Below, piece after piece: positions 26,853 through 36,015 of a stretch of DNA of 64,000 bases; the first letter of the stretch is position 1, and each line of letters begins with the position of its first letter. Location: NCBI GenBank assembly GCA_019636335.1, contig JAHBXR010000008.1, positions 156,834 to 220,833 of the forward strand, in the 5' to 3' direction. Origin of the DNA: Pirellulales bacterium (lineage in GTDB: Bacteria > Planctomycetota > Planctomycetia > Pirellulales > JAEUIK01). The translations under genes were made by a program, and so were the position numbers. The notes under the pieces are model-generated. The model was not told the origin of the DNA. It did no database searches and worked only from the letters and a program-made list of their open reading frames with translations.

Positions 26853-26998
26853 GCGGTCGTTCCGCAAGCCGCGGATCTGGCAGCAAGTTGTTGGGCAGTG
26901 GGTAGTTGCGCAGCGAAGACCGGGCTGTGCGCTGAAGCCTTGATGAGGCATCCGAATACGCGCACCATCGCGGACCACCGCGCACCATCGCGCACCAG
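26824..26998. repeat. Clusters of about 10-bp direct repeats upstream of the ECF operon
   Basis: Four tandem 10-base units occur at 26959-26998: CGCGCACCAT, CGCGGACCAC, CGCGCACCAT, CGCGCACCAG. A second cluster of similar 9-11-base units (CGCGCACCA, CGCGCACCACT, GCGGACCAT) lies at 26824-26852, over the proposed start codon. The spacing equals one DNA helical turn. Confidence 0.65.
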
Positions 26999-27625
26999 CG
27001 ATCGCTCGGGCCGAGGCATGCAGGGCGGCATTCGATGGCAGGCTGGGCGTTGTCGCGGTCATGGCCTTGGGTAGACGAACGTGACTTTGGGATACGCAGC
27101 GTGGGTAGACGTTTCATCCTGGGGGGAAACGACGCGCGCGATGGCTAGCGGCGTTCACTTTACCTGTGGTCGCGCCTCGCCGCGCCTGCGATTTTCGGCC
27201 ACCGCGATGGCGACGGCGGGACGCCGGAGGGACCCGCCGTAGATGATGAAAGGGGGCCGGCCGAGCATTGTCTAGATTTATGATGATTATAGAAAAAATT
27301 GCCTACCTTAACCCCTGCCTGCCTGGGAGGGGTGTGTTATAAAAACACCTTACTCAATCTTGCGAGATTCTTTGCGCGGTGTCGAACGGAAGCAGTTCGG
27401 CCGTCGCGCTGGTTCGATATCGTAGCCGACGAGCGCCGTAGGTCAGGTACTCCGTACCGGACATTCCACGGAGACGGCCCCGTCGCAGCGAGCTGGCGAA
27501 GGTGAACTCGCCGCGCTCCAATAGGTTGTGTCAGGTACGGAGTACCTGACCTACAAGACACGAAGGTCGCCGCCGAGCGACTTTCCACCGCACACCAACT
27601 ACATCTTTCCGAGGAACTATTTGCG
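26853..27625. other. Long intergenic region with repeats and an AT-rich stretch
   Basis: This 773-base divergent gap holds the 10-base direct repeats (26959-26998), an AT-rich stretch at about 27270-27300, a small hairpin around GGTGTGTTATAAAAACACC near 27330-27350, and a pair of palindromic arms at 27438-27554. No coding sequence is supported. Confidence 0.5.
27438..27554. repeat. Palindromic dispersed repeat (GTCAGGTAC-N3-GTACCTGAC family), copy 1
   Basis: A 21-base arm at 27438-27458 is matched perfectly by the inverse arm at 27534-27554. Each arm is itself nearly palindromic (GTCAGGTAC, three bases, GTACCTGAC). A second element is at 59543-59617. It lies about 70 bases upstream of fadJ. 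Confidence 0.85.
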
Positions 27626-29767
27626 ATGGCCGACGCACCCAGCATCAAGCTCGAGATGGTCGAAGGGGACATTGCCGTCCTCACGTTCGACGCCCCCGGT
27701 AAAGGGGCCAATGTTCTCTCATCTCACGTGATGCTCGAACTGCAGAATCACCTCGACGAGCTCGAAAAGCGCAAGGGTCTGGCCGGGATCATCCTTCGTT
27801 CGGGCAAGCCGGGCGCGTTCATCGCCGGAGCCGACATCACCGAGTTCGCCTCGGCCAAGGAGGTGACCAAGGAACAGATCGTCGAGATGACGACCCGTGG
27901 CCGGCAGCTCTTCCAGCGGCTGTCGAAGGTGCCGTGCGTCACGGTCTCGGCCATCGACGGCGTCTGTCTCGGCGGTGGCGCCGAGATGTCGCTGTGGTGC
28001 GATCGCCGCATCATGGCGAACGATCGCAAGACGCAGTTCGGCTTTCCCGAGGTGAAGATCGGCATCTATCCCGGCTGGGGGGGCACGGTCCGGGCCCCGC
28101 GCGTCGTCGGTCTGGCCAACGCCGTCGAGTTGGCCTGCAGCGGCGAGCCGTGCGATGCGGAAGCGGCCTACAAGATGGGGCTCGTCTCCGACGTCGTCGC
28201 TCCCGAGAAGATTCAAGACGCGGCGATTCGCCTCGTCCGCGCCGAGCAGAAGTCGGGCGAGTACAAGCAAGATCGCGAGCGTTGGAAGGGGGGGCTGCCG
28301 CTCGACGACACGGAGCTGACGTTCCTCTTCGCCACCTCGCAGGGCTACATCCAAGGGCAGACGAAAGGGCAGTACCCGGCGCCGCTGGCCTGTTTGAACG
28401 TGATGGTGCAGTCGGCGCGACTCGACGAGGACGCCGCTGGCACGGCCGAGAGCCAAGGCTTCGCCGACCTGTTCGGTTCGCCGGTGAATCGCTCGCTGAT
28501 CAACGTCTTCTTGCTGACCGATCGCAACAAGAAGGACACCGGCGTCGCCGATCCGACGATCAAGCCGAAGCAGCTCAAGTCGGTGGGGGTGTTCGGGGCG
28601 GGCATCATGGGGGCCGGCATCGCGGCCGCCACGCTCCGCAAGGATTACACGATCACGATTTCGGACGCGATGCCCGCCGCGCTCGAGAAGGGGGTCAAGA
28701 ACGTTCTCGAGGCGGTCTCGTACGACAAGAAGCTCCGGGGACCGAGCCCGAAGAAGCTGCTCGAGAATGCCCCGCGCGTGAATGGCACGCTCAGCGATGC
28801 CGAGTTCGCCGGTTGCGATCTGATCATCGAGGCGGTGGTCGAGAACCCGACGGTCAAGAAGGATCTGTACGCCCGGATCGAGCCGCTGCTGAAGGACGAC
28901 GCCATCCTGGCGACGAACACGTCGACGATTCCGATCAGCCGGCTGGCCGAGGGGCTCAAGCGTCCCGAGCGATTCTGCGGCATCCACTTCTTTAATCCGG
29001 TGCGCAGCATGCCGCTGGTCGAGGTGATCCGCGGCGCGAAGACGAGCGACGAGACGGTGGTGACCGCCGTGGCCTACGCCAAGGCGATCGGCAAGTCGCC
29101 GATCGTGGTGAACGACGGCCCGGGCTTCCTGGTGAATCGCCTGCTGTTGCCCTATATGAACGAGGCGCTCGAGTTGATCCTCGACGGCGCCGAGATCAAG
29201 GCGATCGAGCGTGCGGCGAAGAACTTCGGCATGCCGATGGGTCCGATCACGCTGTACGACGTGGTGGGCATCGACACGGCGGTCTTCGCCGGCTCGGTGC
29301 TGCGAGACGCCTTCCCCGATCGCGTGGTGGAGTCGCCGCTGTTGCCGGCGATGTACACGGCGGGCCGCTTGGGGCAGAAGTCGGGCGTGGGCTTCTTCTC
29401 CTACAAGGATCCCAAGAAGAAGGGCGCGCCGGATCCGACGCTGGGCGACATCATCAACCCGCTGATCCGCAAGCAGGAGAAGTTCACCGACGAGCAGATC
29501 GTCTCGCGGTTGTTCCTGCCGATGCTGCTGGAAGCGACGCGTATTCTCGACGAGAAGATCGTGCGCGATCCGCGCGACGTGGATCTCGGGCTGATCTTCG
29601 GCACGGGCTTCCCGCCGTTCAAGGGGGGCCTGCTGTTCTGGGCCGACACGCTCGGCGCGAAGAAGATCCTCGAAATGCTGAAGCCGCTCGAATCGCTGGG
29701 TGCCCGGGCCAAGCCCACTCCCATGCTCGAACAACTGGCCAAGGAAGGACGCGGCTTCTACGGCTAA
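27626..29767 (+). CDS. fadJ: Fatty acid oxidation complex alpha subunit (enoyl-CoA hydratase / 3-hydroxyacyl-CoA dehydrogenase)
   Basis: A 713-residue multifunctional beta-oxidation enzyme. The N-terminal crotonase domain shows AFIAGADITEFASAK and DGVCLGGGAEMSLWCDRRI for the oxyanion hole, and TQFGFPEVKIGIYPGWGG with the catalytic glutamate region. The central Rossmann domain starts with VGVFGAGIMGAGIAA and contains NTSTIPIS and FCGIHFFNPVRSMPLVEVI. The C-terminal 3HCDH domain contains NDGPGFLVNRLL. It converts 2-enoyl-CoA to 3-oxoacyl-CoA. The length matches FadJ/FadB. A GAGGAA ribosome-binding site is present. fadA follows after 109 bases. Confidence 0.93.
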   Translation: MADAPSIKLEMVEGDIAVLTFDAPGKGANVLSSHVMLELQNHLDELEKRKGLAGIILRSGKPGAFIAGADITEFASAKEVTKEQIVEMTTRGRQLFQRLSKVPCVTVSAIDGVCLGGGAEMSLWCDRRIMANDRKTQFGFPEVKIGIYPGWGGTVRAPRVVGLANAVELACSGEPCDAEAAYKMGLVSDVVAPEKIQDAAIRLVRAEQKSGEYKQDRERWKGGLPLDDTELTFLFATSQGYIQGQTKGQYPAPLACLNVMVQSARLDEDAAGTAESQGFADLFGSPVNRSLINVFLLTDRNKKDTGVADPTIKPKQLKSVGVFGAGIMGAGIAAATLRKDYTITISDAMPAALEKGVKNVLEAVSYDKKLRGPSPKKLLENAPRVNGTLSDAEFAGCDLIIEAVVENPTVKKDLYARIEPLLKDDAILATNTSTIPISRLAEGLKRPERFCGIHFFNPVRSMPLVEVIRGAKTSDETVVTAVAYAKAIGKSPIVVNDGPGFLVNRLLLPYMNEALELILDGAEIKAIERAAKNFGMPMGPITLYDVVGIDTAVFAGSVLRDAFPDRVVESPLLPAMYTAGRLGQKSGVGFFSYKDPKKKGAPDPTLGDIINPLIRKQEKFTDEQIVSRLFLPMLLEATRILDEKIVRDPRDVDLGLIFGTGFPPFKGGLLFWADTLGAKKILEMLKPLESLGARAKPTPMLEQLAKEGRGFYG

Positions 29768-29876
29768 GGCCACGCGTCGACTTCCTGCTGAAAACAAACA
29801 CCCCGACCAATAAACTTCACAAGCGCCGCACGACGAGACCCGAACGCGGCACTCATTGCACCGGAGATAGAAATCG

Positions 29877-31034
29877 ATGAAATCGGCCGTCATCGTTGAT
29901 TGCATTCGCACTCCCGTCGGACGCGCCCACAAGGAGAAGGGCTATTATCGCGACGTCCGCTCCGATGACCTGGCGGTCGCCGTCTGCAAGGCGCTGATCG
30001 AGCGTTCGGGCGTCGATCCGAAAGAGATCGAAGACATCGTGCTGGGCAACACGCAGCAGACGGGCGAGCAGGGCATGAACGTGGCCCGCGTCGTCGGCCT
30101 GATGGCGGGGTTGCCGATCGAGTCGGGAGGCACGACGGTGAATCGCCTGTGCGGCTCGAGCCTGCAAGCGCTGCACCAGGCGACGCACGCCATCATGTCG
30201 GGCTTCGAAGATTGCCAGATCGTGGGTGGTCTCGAGCACATGGGTCACTTTCCGATGGAAGCCGGCGCCGACCCCAACCCGAAGCTCTTCCACCGCACGT
30301 CGAAGGCCGCGCTGGGCATGGGCTTCACGGCGGAGTTTCTGGCCATGACCCAAGGCATCTCGCGTCAGGAGCAGGATGCCTTCGCCGTGCGCAGCCACCA
30401 GCGTGCCGCGGCCGCGCATGCCAAGGGAGAATTCAAGCGCGAGATCATCCCCACTTGGGGCAAGGATGAAGAGGGCAACCGCGTGTTGCTCGACACCGAT
30501 CAATGCGTGCGTGCCGATTGCAGCATGGAAGGACTCTCGGCGTTGAAGCCGGCCTTCGTGCCGGGCATGGGCACCGTGACGGCGGGCAACAGTTCGCCGC
30601 TGAATGACGGCGCCGCGGCGATGTTGGTCATGTCGGAAGAAAAGGCCAAGTCGCTGGGGCTCAAGCCGCTCGTGCGCATCAAGGCGACGGCCATTGCGGG
30701 GGTCGACCCGGCGGTGATGGGCTCGGGCCCGATCCCCGCCACGAAGAAGGCGCTCGAGCGTGCCGGCATGAAGATCGAAGACCTCGACGTCATCGAGCTC
30801 AACGAGGCCTTTGCCGCCCAGGCGCTGGCCTGCATTCGCGGTCTGAAGCTCGACGAGGAGAAGATCAACGTCCGCGGCGGCGCGGTGGCCATCGGCCATC
30901 CGCTCGGCGCCAGCGGTGCTCGCATTACGACCACCCTGGTAAACAACATGATCGATCGGGGCGCGAACGTCGGTCTGGCAACGATGTGCATTGGTGTCGG
31001 CCAGGGCATCGCCACTATTTTTGAACGAGTGTAG
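29877..31034 (+). CDS. fadA: Acetyl-CoA acyltransferase (3-ketoacyl-CoA thiolase)
   Basis: A 385-residue thiolase. The nucleophilic cysteine is in VNRLCGSSLQAL, the histidine in GGAVAIGHPLGASGAR, and the second catalytic cysteine in CIGVGQG at the C terminus. The N-terminal AVIVDCIRTPVGRA and the motif NGS-like TVTAGNSSPLNDGAAA are typical of degradative FadA-type thiolases. It cleaves 3-oxoacyl-CoA to acetyl-CoA plus a shortened acyl-CoA, completing the cycle started by fadJ upstream. A GGAG ribosome-binding site precedes the ATG. The acyl-CoA dehydrogenase gene follows after 144 bases on the same strand. Confidence 0.93.
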   Translation: MKSAVIVDCIRTPVGRAHKEKGYYRDVRSDDLAVAVCKALIERSGVDPKEIEDIVLGNTQQTGEQGMNVARVVGLMAGLPIESGGTTVNRLCGSSLQALHQATHAIMSGFEDCQIVGGLEHMGHFPMEAGADPNPKLFHRTSKAALGMGFTAEFLAMTQGISRQEQDAFAVRSHQRAAAAHAKGEFKREIIPTWGKDEEGNRVLLDTDQCVRADCSMEGLSALKPAFVPGMGTVTAGNSSPLNDGAAAMLVMSEEKAKSLGLKPLVRIKATAIAGVDPAVMGSGPIPATKKALERAGMKIEDLDVIELNEAFAAQALACIRGLKLDEEKINVRGGAVAIGHPLGASGARITTTLVNNMIDRGANVGLATMCIGVGQGIATIFERV

Positions 31035-31178
31035 GACCGAGCCCGTGGGTTTCGTTGCCCGGTCTCTGACACCCGATTACCATAACTCCGGTATGAGATA
31101 CATGGCCTGTTGACGCGGAGTGCGCGTCGGTCAAGCAGCCGCAACAACACAAGGCATGACTAGACAAGGGTAGCAAGC

Positions 31179-33107
31179 ATGAGTACCGATGCGCCAGACA
31201 AACTGAAACCGCAGCCCGAGAAAGAAGAAGCCTCGTTTGCCGAAACGGCGTTCCGCCTGGCCGGCAAGAGCGACGACGAAGCCCGACGAACGGGTGCTTT
31301 GGACAAGGCCGACGATCAGGTCGAGGCCCTGTTCAAGCCGCAGTATCAAACGGTCAACAGCCCGGCCCACCGCGCGGTGTGGGACAAGGAACTGCCGATC
31401 GATCTCTTCACCAGCCAGCCCGCCACGATCTCGCCGGCGCTGCAGAAGGTGATGGACGACTCGCTCGAGGTGGTGCGTCGTCACCGCGAGGCGGGCACGC
31501 TCTACAACGAAGACGGCAAGCTCCGCGAGCAACTGCTGAACGACTTGGGCGGCGTCGGCTACTGGGGTCTGCTGGTGAAGCCCGAGTACGGCGGCGCCGG
31601 CGCTCCGTTCTCGGCGTTTGCTCCGTTCCTGACCAAGATGGCCACGCTCGAGGGGACCGTCGCGGGTCTCGCCTCGGTCCACGGCTGTATCGGCGCGGTC
31701 GATCCGATTCGCACCTTCGGTAACGCCGATCAGAAGAAGCGCTACCTGCCGAAGCTGGCCAGCGGCGAGCGCCTGTCGGCCTTCGCGTTGACGGAGCCGG
31801 GGGCAGGTTCGGACCTCACCGCGCTGCGCACGGTGGCCAAGCTCGAAGGCGATTCGTACGTCGTCAACGGCGAGAAGCTGTTCATCACGAACGTCGTGCC
31901 GGGGCGCACGGTGGGCCTCGTCTGCTTGATCGACAACAAGCCGGCCGTGTTGATTGCCGACTTGCCCGAGCAGGAAAACGAAGAGTTTCAGCTCAAGAAG
32001 TACGGTCTCTACGCCATTCGTGGGGCGTACAACCGCGGCATCATCTTCAAGAACTTCCGCGTGCCGGCCGAGAACCTGCTCAAGGTGCAGCGTGGCGACG
32101 GCCTGACGATCGCCTACCACGGCCTGAACCTGGGGCGCGTGGCGTTGTGTGCCAACGCCGCGGGCATGATGCGCGTGATGCTCGCCTCGATGATTCCTTG
32201 GGCGAACTTCCGCGTCACCTACAGCCAGCCGATCGCGACCCGCGAACTGGTGCAGCGCCGTCTCGGCTGCCTCGCCGGCTTGATCACCGCCAGCGACGCG
32301 CTGGTCGAGTGGTGCTCGGGTCTCATCGATCAGGGTTACCGCGGCGAAATGGAATGCGTCATCGCGAAGATCTTCGGCAGCGAGGCCCAGAAGCACGCCG
32401 CCATCGAGTACTTCATGAAGACACACGGCGGCCGCTCGTTCCTCGAGGGGCATCTGTTCGGCGACAACGTGCATGAATACCTCGCCCCGTGCATCTACGA
32501 GGGTGAAGGGGAAGTGCTCGGCATGGCCTTCTTCAAGTCGCTGGTGAAGCAGCACGGCGTGCAGTTCTTCGAGCCGATCGGCAAGGCCCTGATGGCCGCC
32601 GGCATCAAGAAGCCGAACCTGGCGAACCCGGCCCACTTCTGGGCGCTGCGTGGTCCGGCCACGGCCTACGGCAAGTGGGTCATCGGTCAGAAGCTGCGTC
32701 GTGTATCGGCCCCGACCCTGCCGCCGATGCCGGCGGCGCTGCGTGCTCACGCCGAGTTCGCGGCCGACTTCCTGCAGCGCTCGCCGCAGGACATCAGCGG
32801 CACGATGAGCAAGCATCAGCTTGGCCTGGCCGATCGCCAGTGCCGCATGTCCGAGATCTCGCGTCGCATCCAGGACGCCACTGTCATGCTCTGCACGGCG
32901 CTGTACGGTGCCCGCAAGGATGACGAAGTGGTGCGGGCAGCGGCCGACGTCGCCTGCCAGGACCTGAAGCGCGGCCTCACCGGCAAGCGTCCGACCGATG
33001 CGTACTTCAAGGCGGCCACGAAGCTCGGCGCCACGATCGCCGACGGCGGCTTCAAGTCGATCGCCGGGATGAAGCCGGACGAGATCCTGATGCCGTACGC
33101 CAAGTAG
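31179..33107 (+). CDS. Long acyl-CoA dehydrogenase (FadE/VLCAD-like)
   Basis: A 642-residue acyl-CoA dehydrogenase, longer than the usual 380-400 residues because of an extra C-terminal helical domain, as in very-long-chain enzymes. The first 60 residues are polar. The core shows [49 protein letters not shown] and [20 protein letters not shown], where Glu of YEGEGE is in the position of the catalytic base. It introduces the 2,3 double bond into acyl-CoA and passes electrons to ETF, encoded next door. A GGGTAG-type ribosome-binding site is present. A 12-bp hairpin separates it from etfB. Confidence 0.9.
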   Translation: MSTDAPDKLKPQPEKEEASFAETAFRLAGKSDDEARRTGALDKADDQVEALFKPQYQTVNSPAHRAVWDKELPIDLFTSQPATISPALQKVMDDSLEVVRRHREAGTLYNEDGKLREQLLNDLGGVGYWGLLVKPEYGGAGAPFSAFAPFLTKMATLEGTVAGLASVHGCIGAVDPIRTFGNADQKKRYLPKLASGERLSAFALTEPGAGSDLTALRTVAKLEGDSYVVNGEKLFITNVVPGRTVGLVCLIDNKPAVLIADLPEQENEEFQLKKYGLYAIRGAYNRGIIFKNFRVPAENLLKVQRGDGLTIAYHGLNLGRVALCANAAGMMRVMLASMIPWANFRVTYSQPIATRELVQRRLGCLAGLITASDALVEWCSGLIDQGYRGEMECVIAKIFGSEAQKHAAIEYFMKTHGGRSFLEGHLFGDNVHEYLAPCIYEGEGEVLGMAFFKSLVKQHGVQFFEPIGKALMAAGIKKPNLANPAHFWALRGPATAYGKWVIGQKLRRVSAPTLPPMPAALRAHAEFAADFLQRSPQDISGTMSKHQLGLADRQCRMSEISRRIQDATVMLCTALYGARKDDEVVRAAADVACQDLKRGLTGKRPTDAYFKAATKLGATIADGGFKSIAGMKPDEILMPYAK

Positions 33108-33188
33108 TTGTCGGCAGCCGCAGGCCGCTCCGTGGCGTGAACGCCACCGAGCGACCCGCAGCAACCTTGCGAGTAGTAAAATCCGCGG

Positions 33189-33229
33189 CACGCCCGGGGA
33201 ATCGTCTCCCCGGGCGTGTCGTTTCATTC
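33189..33229 (+). terminator. Hairpin between the acyl-CoA dehydrogenase and etfB genes
   Basis: CACGCCCGGGGA (33189-33200) pairs perfectly with TCCCCGGGCGTG (33207-33218) around a six-base loop, followed by TCGTTTCATT. It lies 82 bases after the dehydrogenase stop and 28 bases before the etfB start. It may end or attenuate the upstream transcript so that etfBA is expressed at its own level. Confidence 0.65.
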
Positions 33230-33246
33230 ACCATTGCACGCCTCTC

Positions 33247-33993
33247 ATGAAGATCATCGCCACGATCAAGCGCACGCCGCAGCGCGACACGCGGATGAAG
33301 CTCACGCCCGAAGGGGGGCTCGTCACCGATCAATTGCAGTACGAAGTGAACCCCTTCGACGAGCTAGCGGTCGAAGAGGGGCTTCGTCTGCGCGAGAAGC
33401 ACGGGGGCGAAGTCATCGCCGTCACGGTCGGTCCCGCGGGCTTGTCCGAACAATTACAGACGGCCCTGGCCATGGGGGCCGATCGCGCGCTGCGGGTCGA
33501 CACCGACCAGCCGCTCGATCCGCTACAGACCGCCACGGCCCTGGCGGCCGCCGTACGAAAAGAGTCGCCCGACCTGGTGCTGATGGGCAAGCTGGCCATT
33601 GATGCCGAGAATGGCCAGGTCCCCTTGATGCTGGCCGAGTTGCTCGACTGGCCCCACGCGTCGTTCGCCTCGAAGATCGAGGTCGACCCGGCGGCCAAGA
33701 TCGCCCGAGTTACCTGCGAGGTCGACGGCGGGCTGGAGACGGTCGAAGTTGGTCTACCGGCCGTTATCACGACCGACTTGCGATTGAACGAGCCGCGTTA
33801 CGCGTCGCTCCCCGGCATTTTGAAGGCCAAGAAGAAGCCCTCGGACGTGATGCCGCTGGCCGAAGTGGCCGACCTGCCCGAGCAGGGACTGAAGGTGGCC
33901 GCTTACCACACGTTGCCGCCACGACAGGCGGGCGAGATCGTTGAATCGGTCGAAGAGCTCGCCGCGCGACTCATTGCCAAGAATCTCGTCTGA
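33247..33993 (+). CDS. etfB: Electron transfer flavoprotein beta subunit
   Basis: A 248-residue ETF beta subunit. Family marks are the N-terminal IIATIKRTPQRDTRMKL, EVNPFDELAVEEGLRL, VIAVTVGPAGLSEQLQTALAMGADRAL, DLVLMGKLAIDAENGQVPLM and VTCEVDGGLETVEVGLPAVIT. It binds AMP and, with EtfA, forms the heterodimer that carries electrons from acyl-CoA dehydrogenases to the quinone pool. The length is normal. etfA starts 25 bases after its stop, and the dehydrogenase gene is just upstream, so the electron donor and acceptor are encoded together. Confidence 0.93.
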   Translation: MKIIATIKRTPQRDTRMKLTPEGGLVTDQLQYEVNPFDELAVEEGLRLREKHGGEVIAVTVGPAGLSEQLQTALAMGADRALRVDTDQPLDPLQTATALAAAVRKESPDLVLMGKLAIDAENGQVPLMLAELLDWPHASFASKIEVDPAAKIARVTCEVDGGLETVEVGLPAVITTDLRLNEPRYASLPGILKAKKKPSDVMPLAEVADLPEQGLKVAAYHTLPPRQAGEIVESVEELAARLIAKNLV

Positions 33994-34018
33994 AAATCCT
34001 CTACTCGTAGGGTGCCCG

Positions 34019-34999
34019 ATGTCCGACGTCTTGATTGTCTTGATTCCCGGCGGCGAGACCCCTTCGCGTAGCGAGCTGGCGGCCCTGGGCTTTGGTCTGA
34101 AGGCCGCGGGCCTCGTCGGCGGCGCGTGCGATGCCTTGCTGCTTGGTCCGAACGCAAGCTCGGCCGCAGCCGGCGTCGCCGAGCATGGCGCACGCACCGT
34201 GCTCGTGGGGGATCACGCCGATCTGGCCAAACCGACCGGCGAAGCGCACGCCGCCGCGATCGGCGCGGTTGCCAAGTCGGGCGGATACCGACTTGTCGCC
34301 GGCCCCGCCACGACCGCCATGCGCGATTGTCTGCCGCGCGTCGCCGCCCGGCTCAAGGCCCCTATGGCGTCCGACGTGCTCGCCCTCGGCGAGTGCGATG
34401 GCTCGAAGATCGGCATTACGAAGCCATCCTTCTCGGGCAATTTGCTGGCCGACGTCGATCTCGTCGGGCCGGCAGCGGTGGCCACGTGCCGCGCGTCGTC
34501 GTTCGATCCGCCTGCCGCGACTGGCGCCGCCGCGCCGATCAAGGCGGCCGAGTTGCCGGCGACGCTCGCGCATGCTCGCAAGAAGTTCGTCGAGATGAAT
34601 CGCACGCCGCTCGAACGACCGGAGTTGACCGAGGCGGACACCGTGGTCTCGGGGGGACGCGGCACGCGTGGCGCCGAGGGCTTCAAGCTGCTCGAGGAGT
34701 TGGCCGACGTGCTCGGCGCCGCCGTTGGCGCCAGTCGCGCCGTGGTCGACGCGGGTTGGATGCCGAACGACTTTCAGGTCGGCCAGACAGGCAAGGTGAT
34801 CGCGCCGAAACTCTACATCGGCTGCGGTCTCAGCGGCGCCATTCAGCACCTGGCGGGCATGCGCAACAGCAAGACGATCGTGGCGATCAACAAGGACGCC
34901 AACGCCCCGATCTTCGAGGTGGCCGACTACGGGCTGGTGGCCGATCTGTTCGAGGCCGTGCCGGCGCTGACGGCGGCGGTGAAGAAGCACCGCGGTTAG
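34019..34999 (+). CDS. etfA: Electron transfer flavoprotein alpha subunit
   Basis: A 326-residue ETF alpha subunit. The C-terminal FAD-binding domain is intact: VVSGGRGTRGAEGFKLLEEL, AVGASRAVVDAGWMP, QVGQTGKVIAPKLYI, GCGLSGAIQHLAGM, and IVAINKDANAPIFEVADYG. The N-terminal half is the variable Rossmann-like domain. It completes the ETF heterodimer with etfB. The ATG at 34019 starts the typical MSDVLIVLI strand; the frame is open further upstream but overlaps etfB. This is the last gene of the beta-oxidation module. No clear terminator is seen before the lower-GC insert at 35.1 kb. Confidence 0.93.
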   Translation: MSDVLIVLIPGGETPSRSELAALGFGLKAAGLVGGACDALLLGPNASSAAAGVAEHGARTVLVGDHADLAKPTGEAHAAAIGAVAKSGGYRLVAGPATTAMRDCLPRVAARLKAPMASDVLALGECDGSKIGITKPSFSGNLLADVDLVGPAAVATCRASSFDPPAATGAAAPIKAAELPATLAHARKKFVEMNRTPLERPELTEADTVVSGGRGTRGAEGFKLLEELADVLGAAVGASRAVVDAGWMPNDFQVGQTGKVIAPKLYIGCGLSGAIQHLAGMRNSKTIVAINKDANAPIFEVADYGLVADLFEAVPALTAAVKKHRG

Positions 35000-35108
35000 T
35001 TGCCAACATTGTCAACGGCTTGTGCCGATGCTAGTCTTTGCGCCATCATGGAAGTAACGGGCGTTATCTGTGCTCTCTTACGAGTCATGCGAGAAAAGGA
35101 TCTCCATC

Positions 35109-35387
35109 ATGGCAAAACTTCGTTGCGATAACGTTTCGAATGGTCTTCGCGCATCAGAAGCCGTAGCCAGTTTCAAAGACTACCATGGCCGCACTCATTT
35201 CATCCGCGTGGAGCGAGACTTTCTTACAGACAAGGACCAACTCCATTTCTTGCCGGTCGGAGTTGTCCACATCGACCAACGAAATCGTGCCGTCTTGATC
35301 GAACTGCCGCACGAAGCTGAAACGGGAGCAAATCGGCTTTGGGTTAAATCAGAACAGATTGATGAGCCCATAGAGGCCTATACATGA
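35109..35387 (+). CDS. Hypothetical protein upstream of dcd, in a lower-GC segment
   Basis: A 92-residue soluble protein without a recognised family. It appears to be mostly beta strand (THFIRVERDFLT, QLHFLPVGVVHIDQRN, AVLIELPHEAETGANRLWV). An AAAGGA ribosome-binding site precedes the ATG. Its TGA overlaps the ATG of the dCTP deaminase gene (ATGA), so both are translated as a unit. Base composition and codon choice are visibly less GC-rich than in the genes on both sides, suggesting recent acquisition. It could be a partner or regulator of the deaminase, which is inference from the overlap. Confidence 0.65.
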   Translation: MAKLRCDNVSNGLRASEAVASFKDYHGRTHFIRVERDFLTDKDQLHFLPVGVVHIDQRNRAVLIELPHEAETGANRLWVKSEQIDEPIEAYT

Positions 35388-35980
35388 TTCTCTCGGATCG
35401 AGAAATCAAAGCTGCAATTGCTCGCGGGGCACTTAAGCTTACCGAAGAGCCTCCTGCAGAAGCTTGGTCATCGACAGCGGTCGACTTGCGATTGGCAAAG
35501 GAACTTGTCTTGTGGGAACCACCGGGGGGCGATGGAGTCGAGTCGGTCGTCTGTCCAACTCGATCCGACTACAACTTTGATGCAGTGCGGAATCGATACT
35601 CCAAGCAGATCAATATTCCTGAGGAAGGTTACAAATTCAAATCACAGTCATTCTTACTTGGCTGGACCATGGAGAAAGTCCAGCTTCCCCACCAATCTCG
35701 TCTAGCTGCGCGAGTCGAAGGCAAGAGCAGCCTTGCCCGCCTCGGGATCGGTGTTCATGTGACAGCACCAACCATTCATGCTGGTTTTGGGTATAAGAAG
35801 GACGACGATTCGTATCCGGGCTGTCCTCTACAACTCGAGATGTGGAATATTGGCCCTCTGGACGTAAAACTTGAAGCCGGAATGCGCATTTGCCAACTCA
35901 TCTTCGAAGTCGTTGATGGGACACCGGAAAAGGGCTATGAAGGCAAATTCTCAATACAAGGTCCGGATACTCGAACCTAG
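35384..35980 (+). CDS. dcd: dCTP deaminase family protein
   Basis: A 198-residue protein of the dCTP deaminase/dUTPase family. It starts with the typical MILSDREIKAAI. The active-site region VEGKSSLARLGIGVHVTAPTIHAGF contains the conserved Ser115-Ser116 and Arg119, and PLQLEMWNIG contains Glu152, equivalent to the catalytic glutamate. It would deaminate dCTP to dUTP (or, if bifunctional, to dUMP). An extra stretch GYKKDDDSYPGC sits between the His-Ala-Gly and the glutamate strand, where canonical enzymes read PGWSG. The gene overlaps the small gene upstream and shares its lower GC content. Family members can serve nucleotide supply or phage defence by dCTP depletion. Confidence 0.85.
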   Translation: MILSDREIKAAIARGALKLTEEPPAEAWSSTAVDLRLAKELVLWEPPGGDGVESVVCPTRSDYNFDAVRNRYSKQINIPEEGYKFKSQSFLLGWTMEKVQLPHQSRLAARVEGKSSLARLGIGVHVTAPTIHAGFGYKKDDDSYPGCPLQLEMWNIGPLDVKLEAGMRICQLIFEVVDGTPEKGYEGKFSIQGPDTRT

Positions 35981-36015
35981 TCCGCGCGCTTGGTACAAGT
36001 GCCTGTCTACTTAAA

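Noticed and set aside
27719..29932. Minus-strand frame of 737 codons opposite fadJ
   Set aside because: The plus strand encodes a complete FadJ with all motifs. The antisense translation is His/Arg/Leu-rich and has no family pattern.
31131..33227. Minus-strand frame of 698 codons opposite the acyl-CoA dehydrogenase gene
   Set aside because: Shadow of a strongly supported gene in a high-GC sequence, with no domain.
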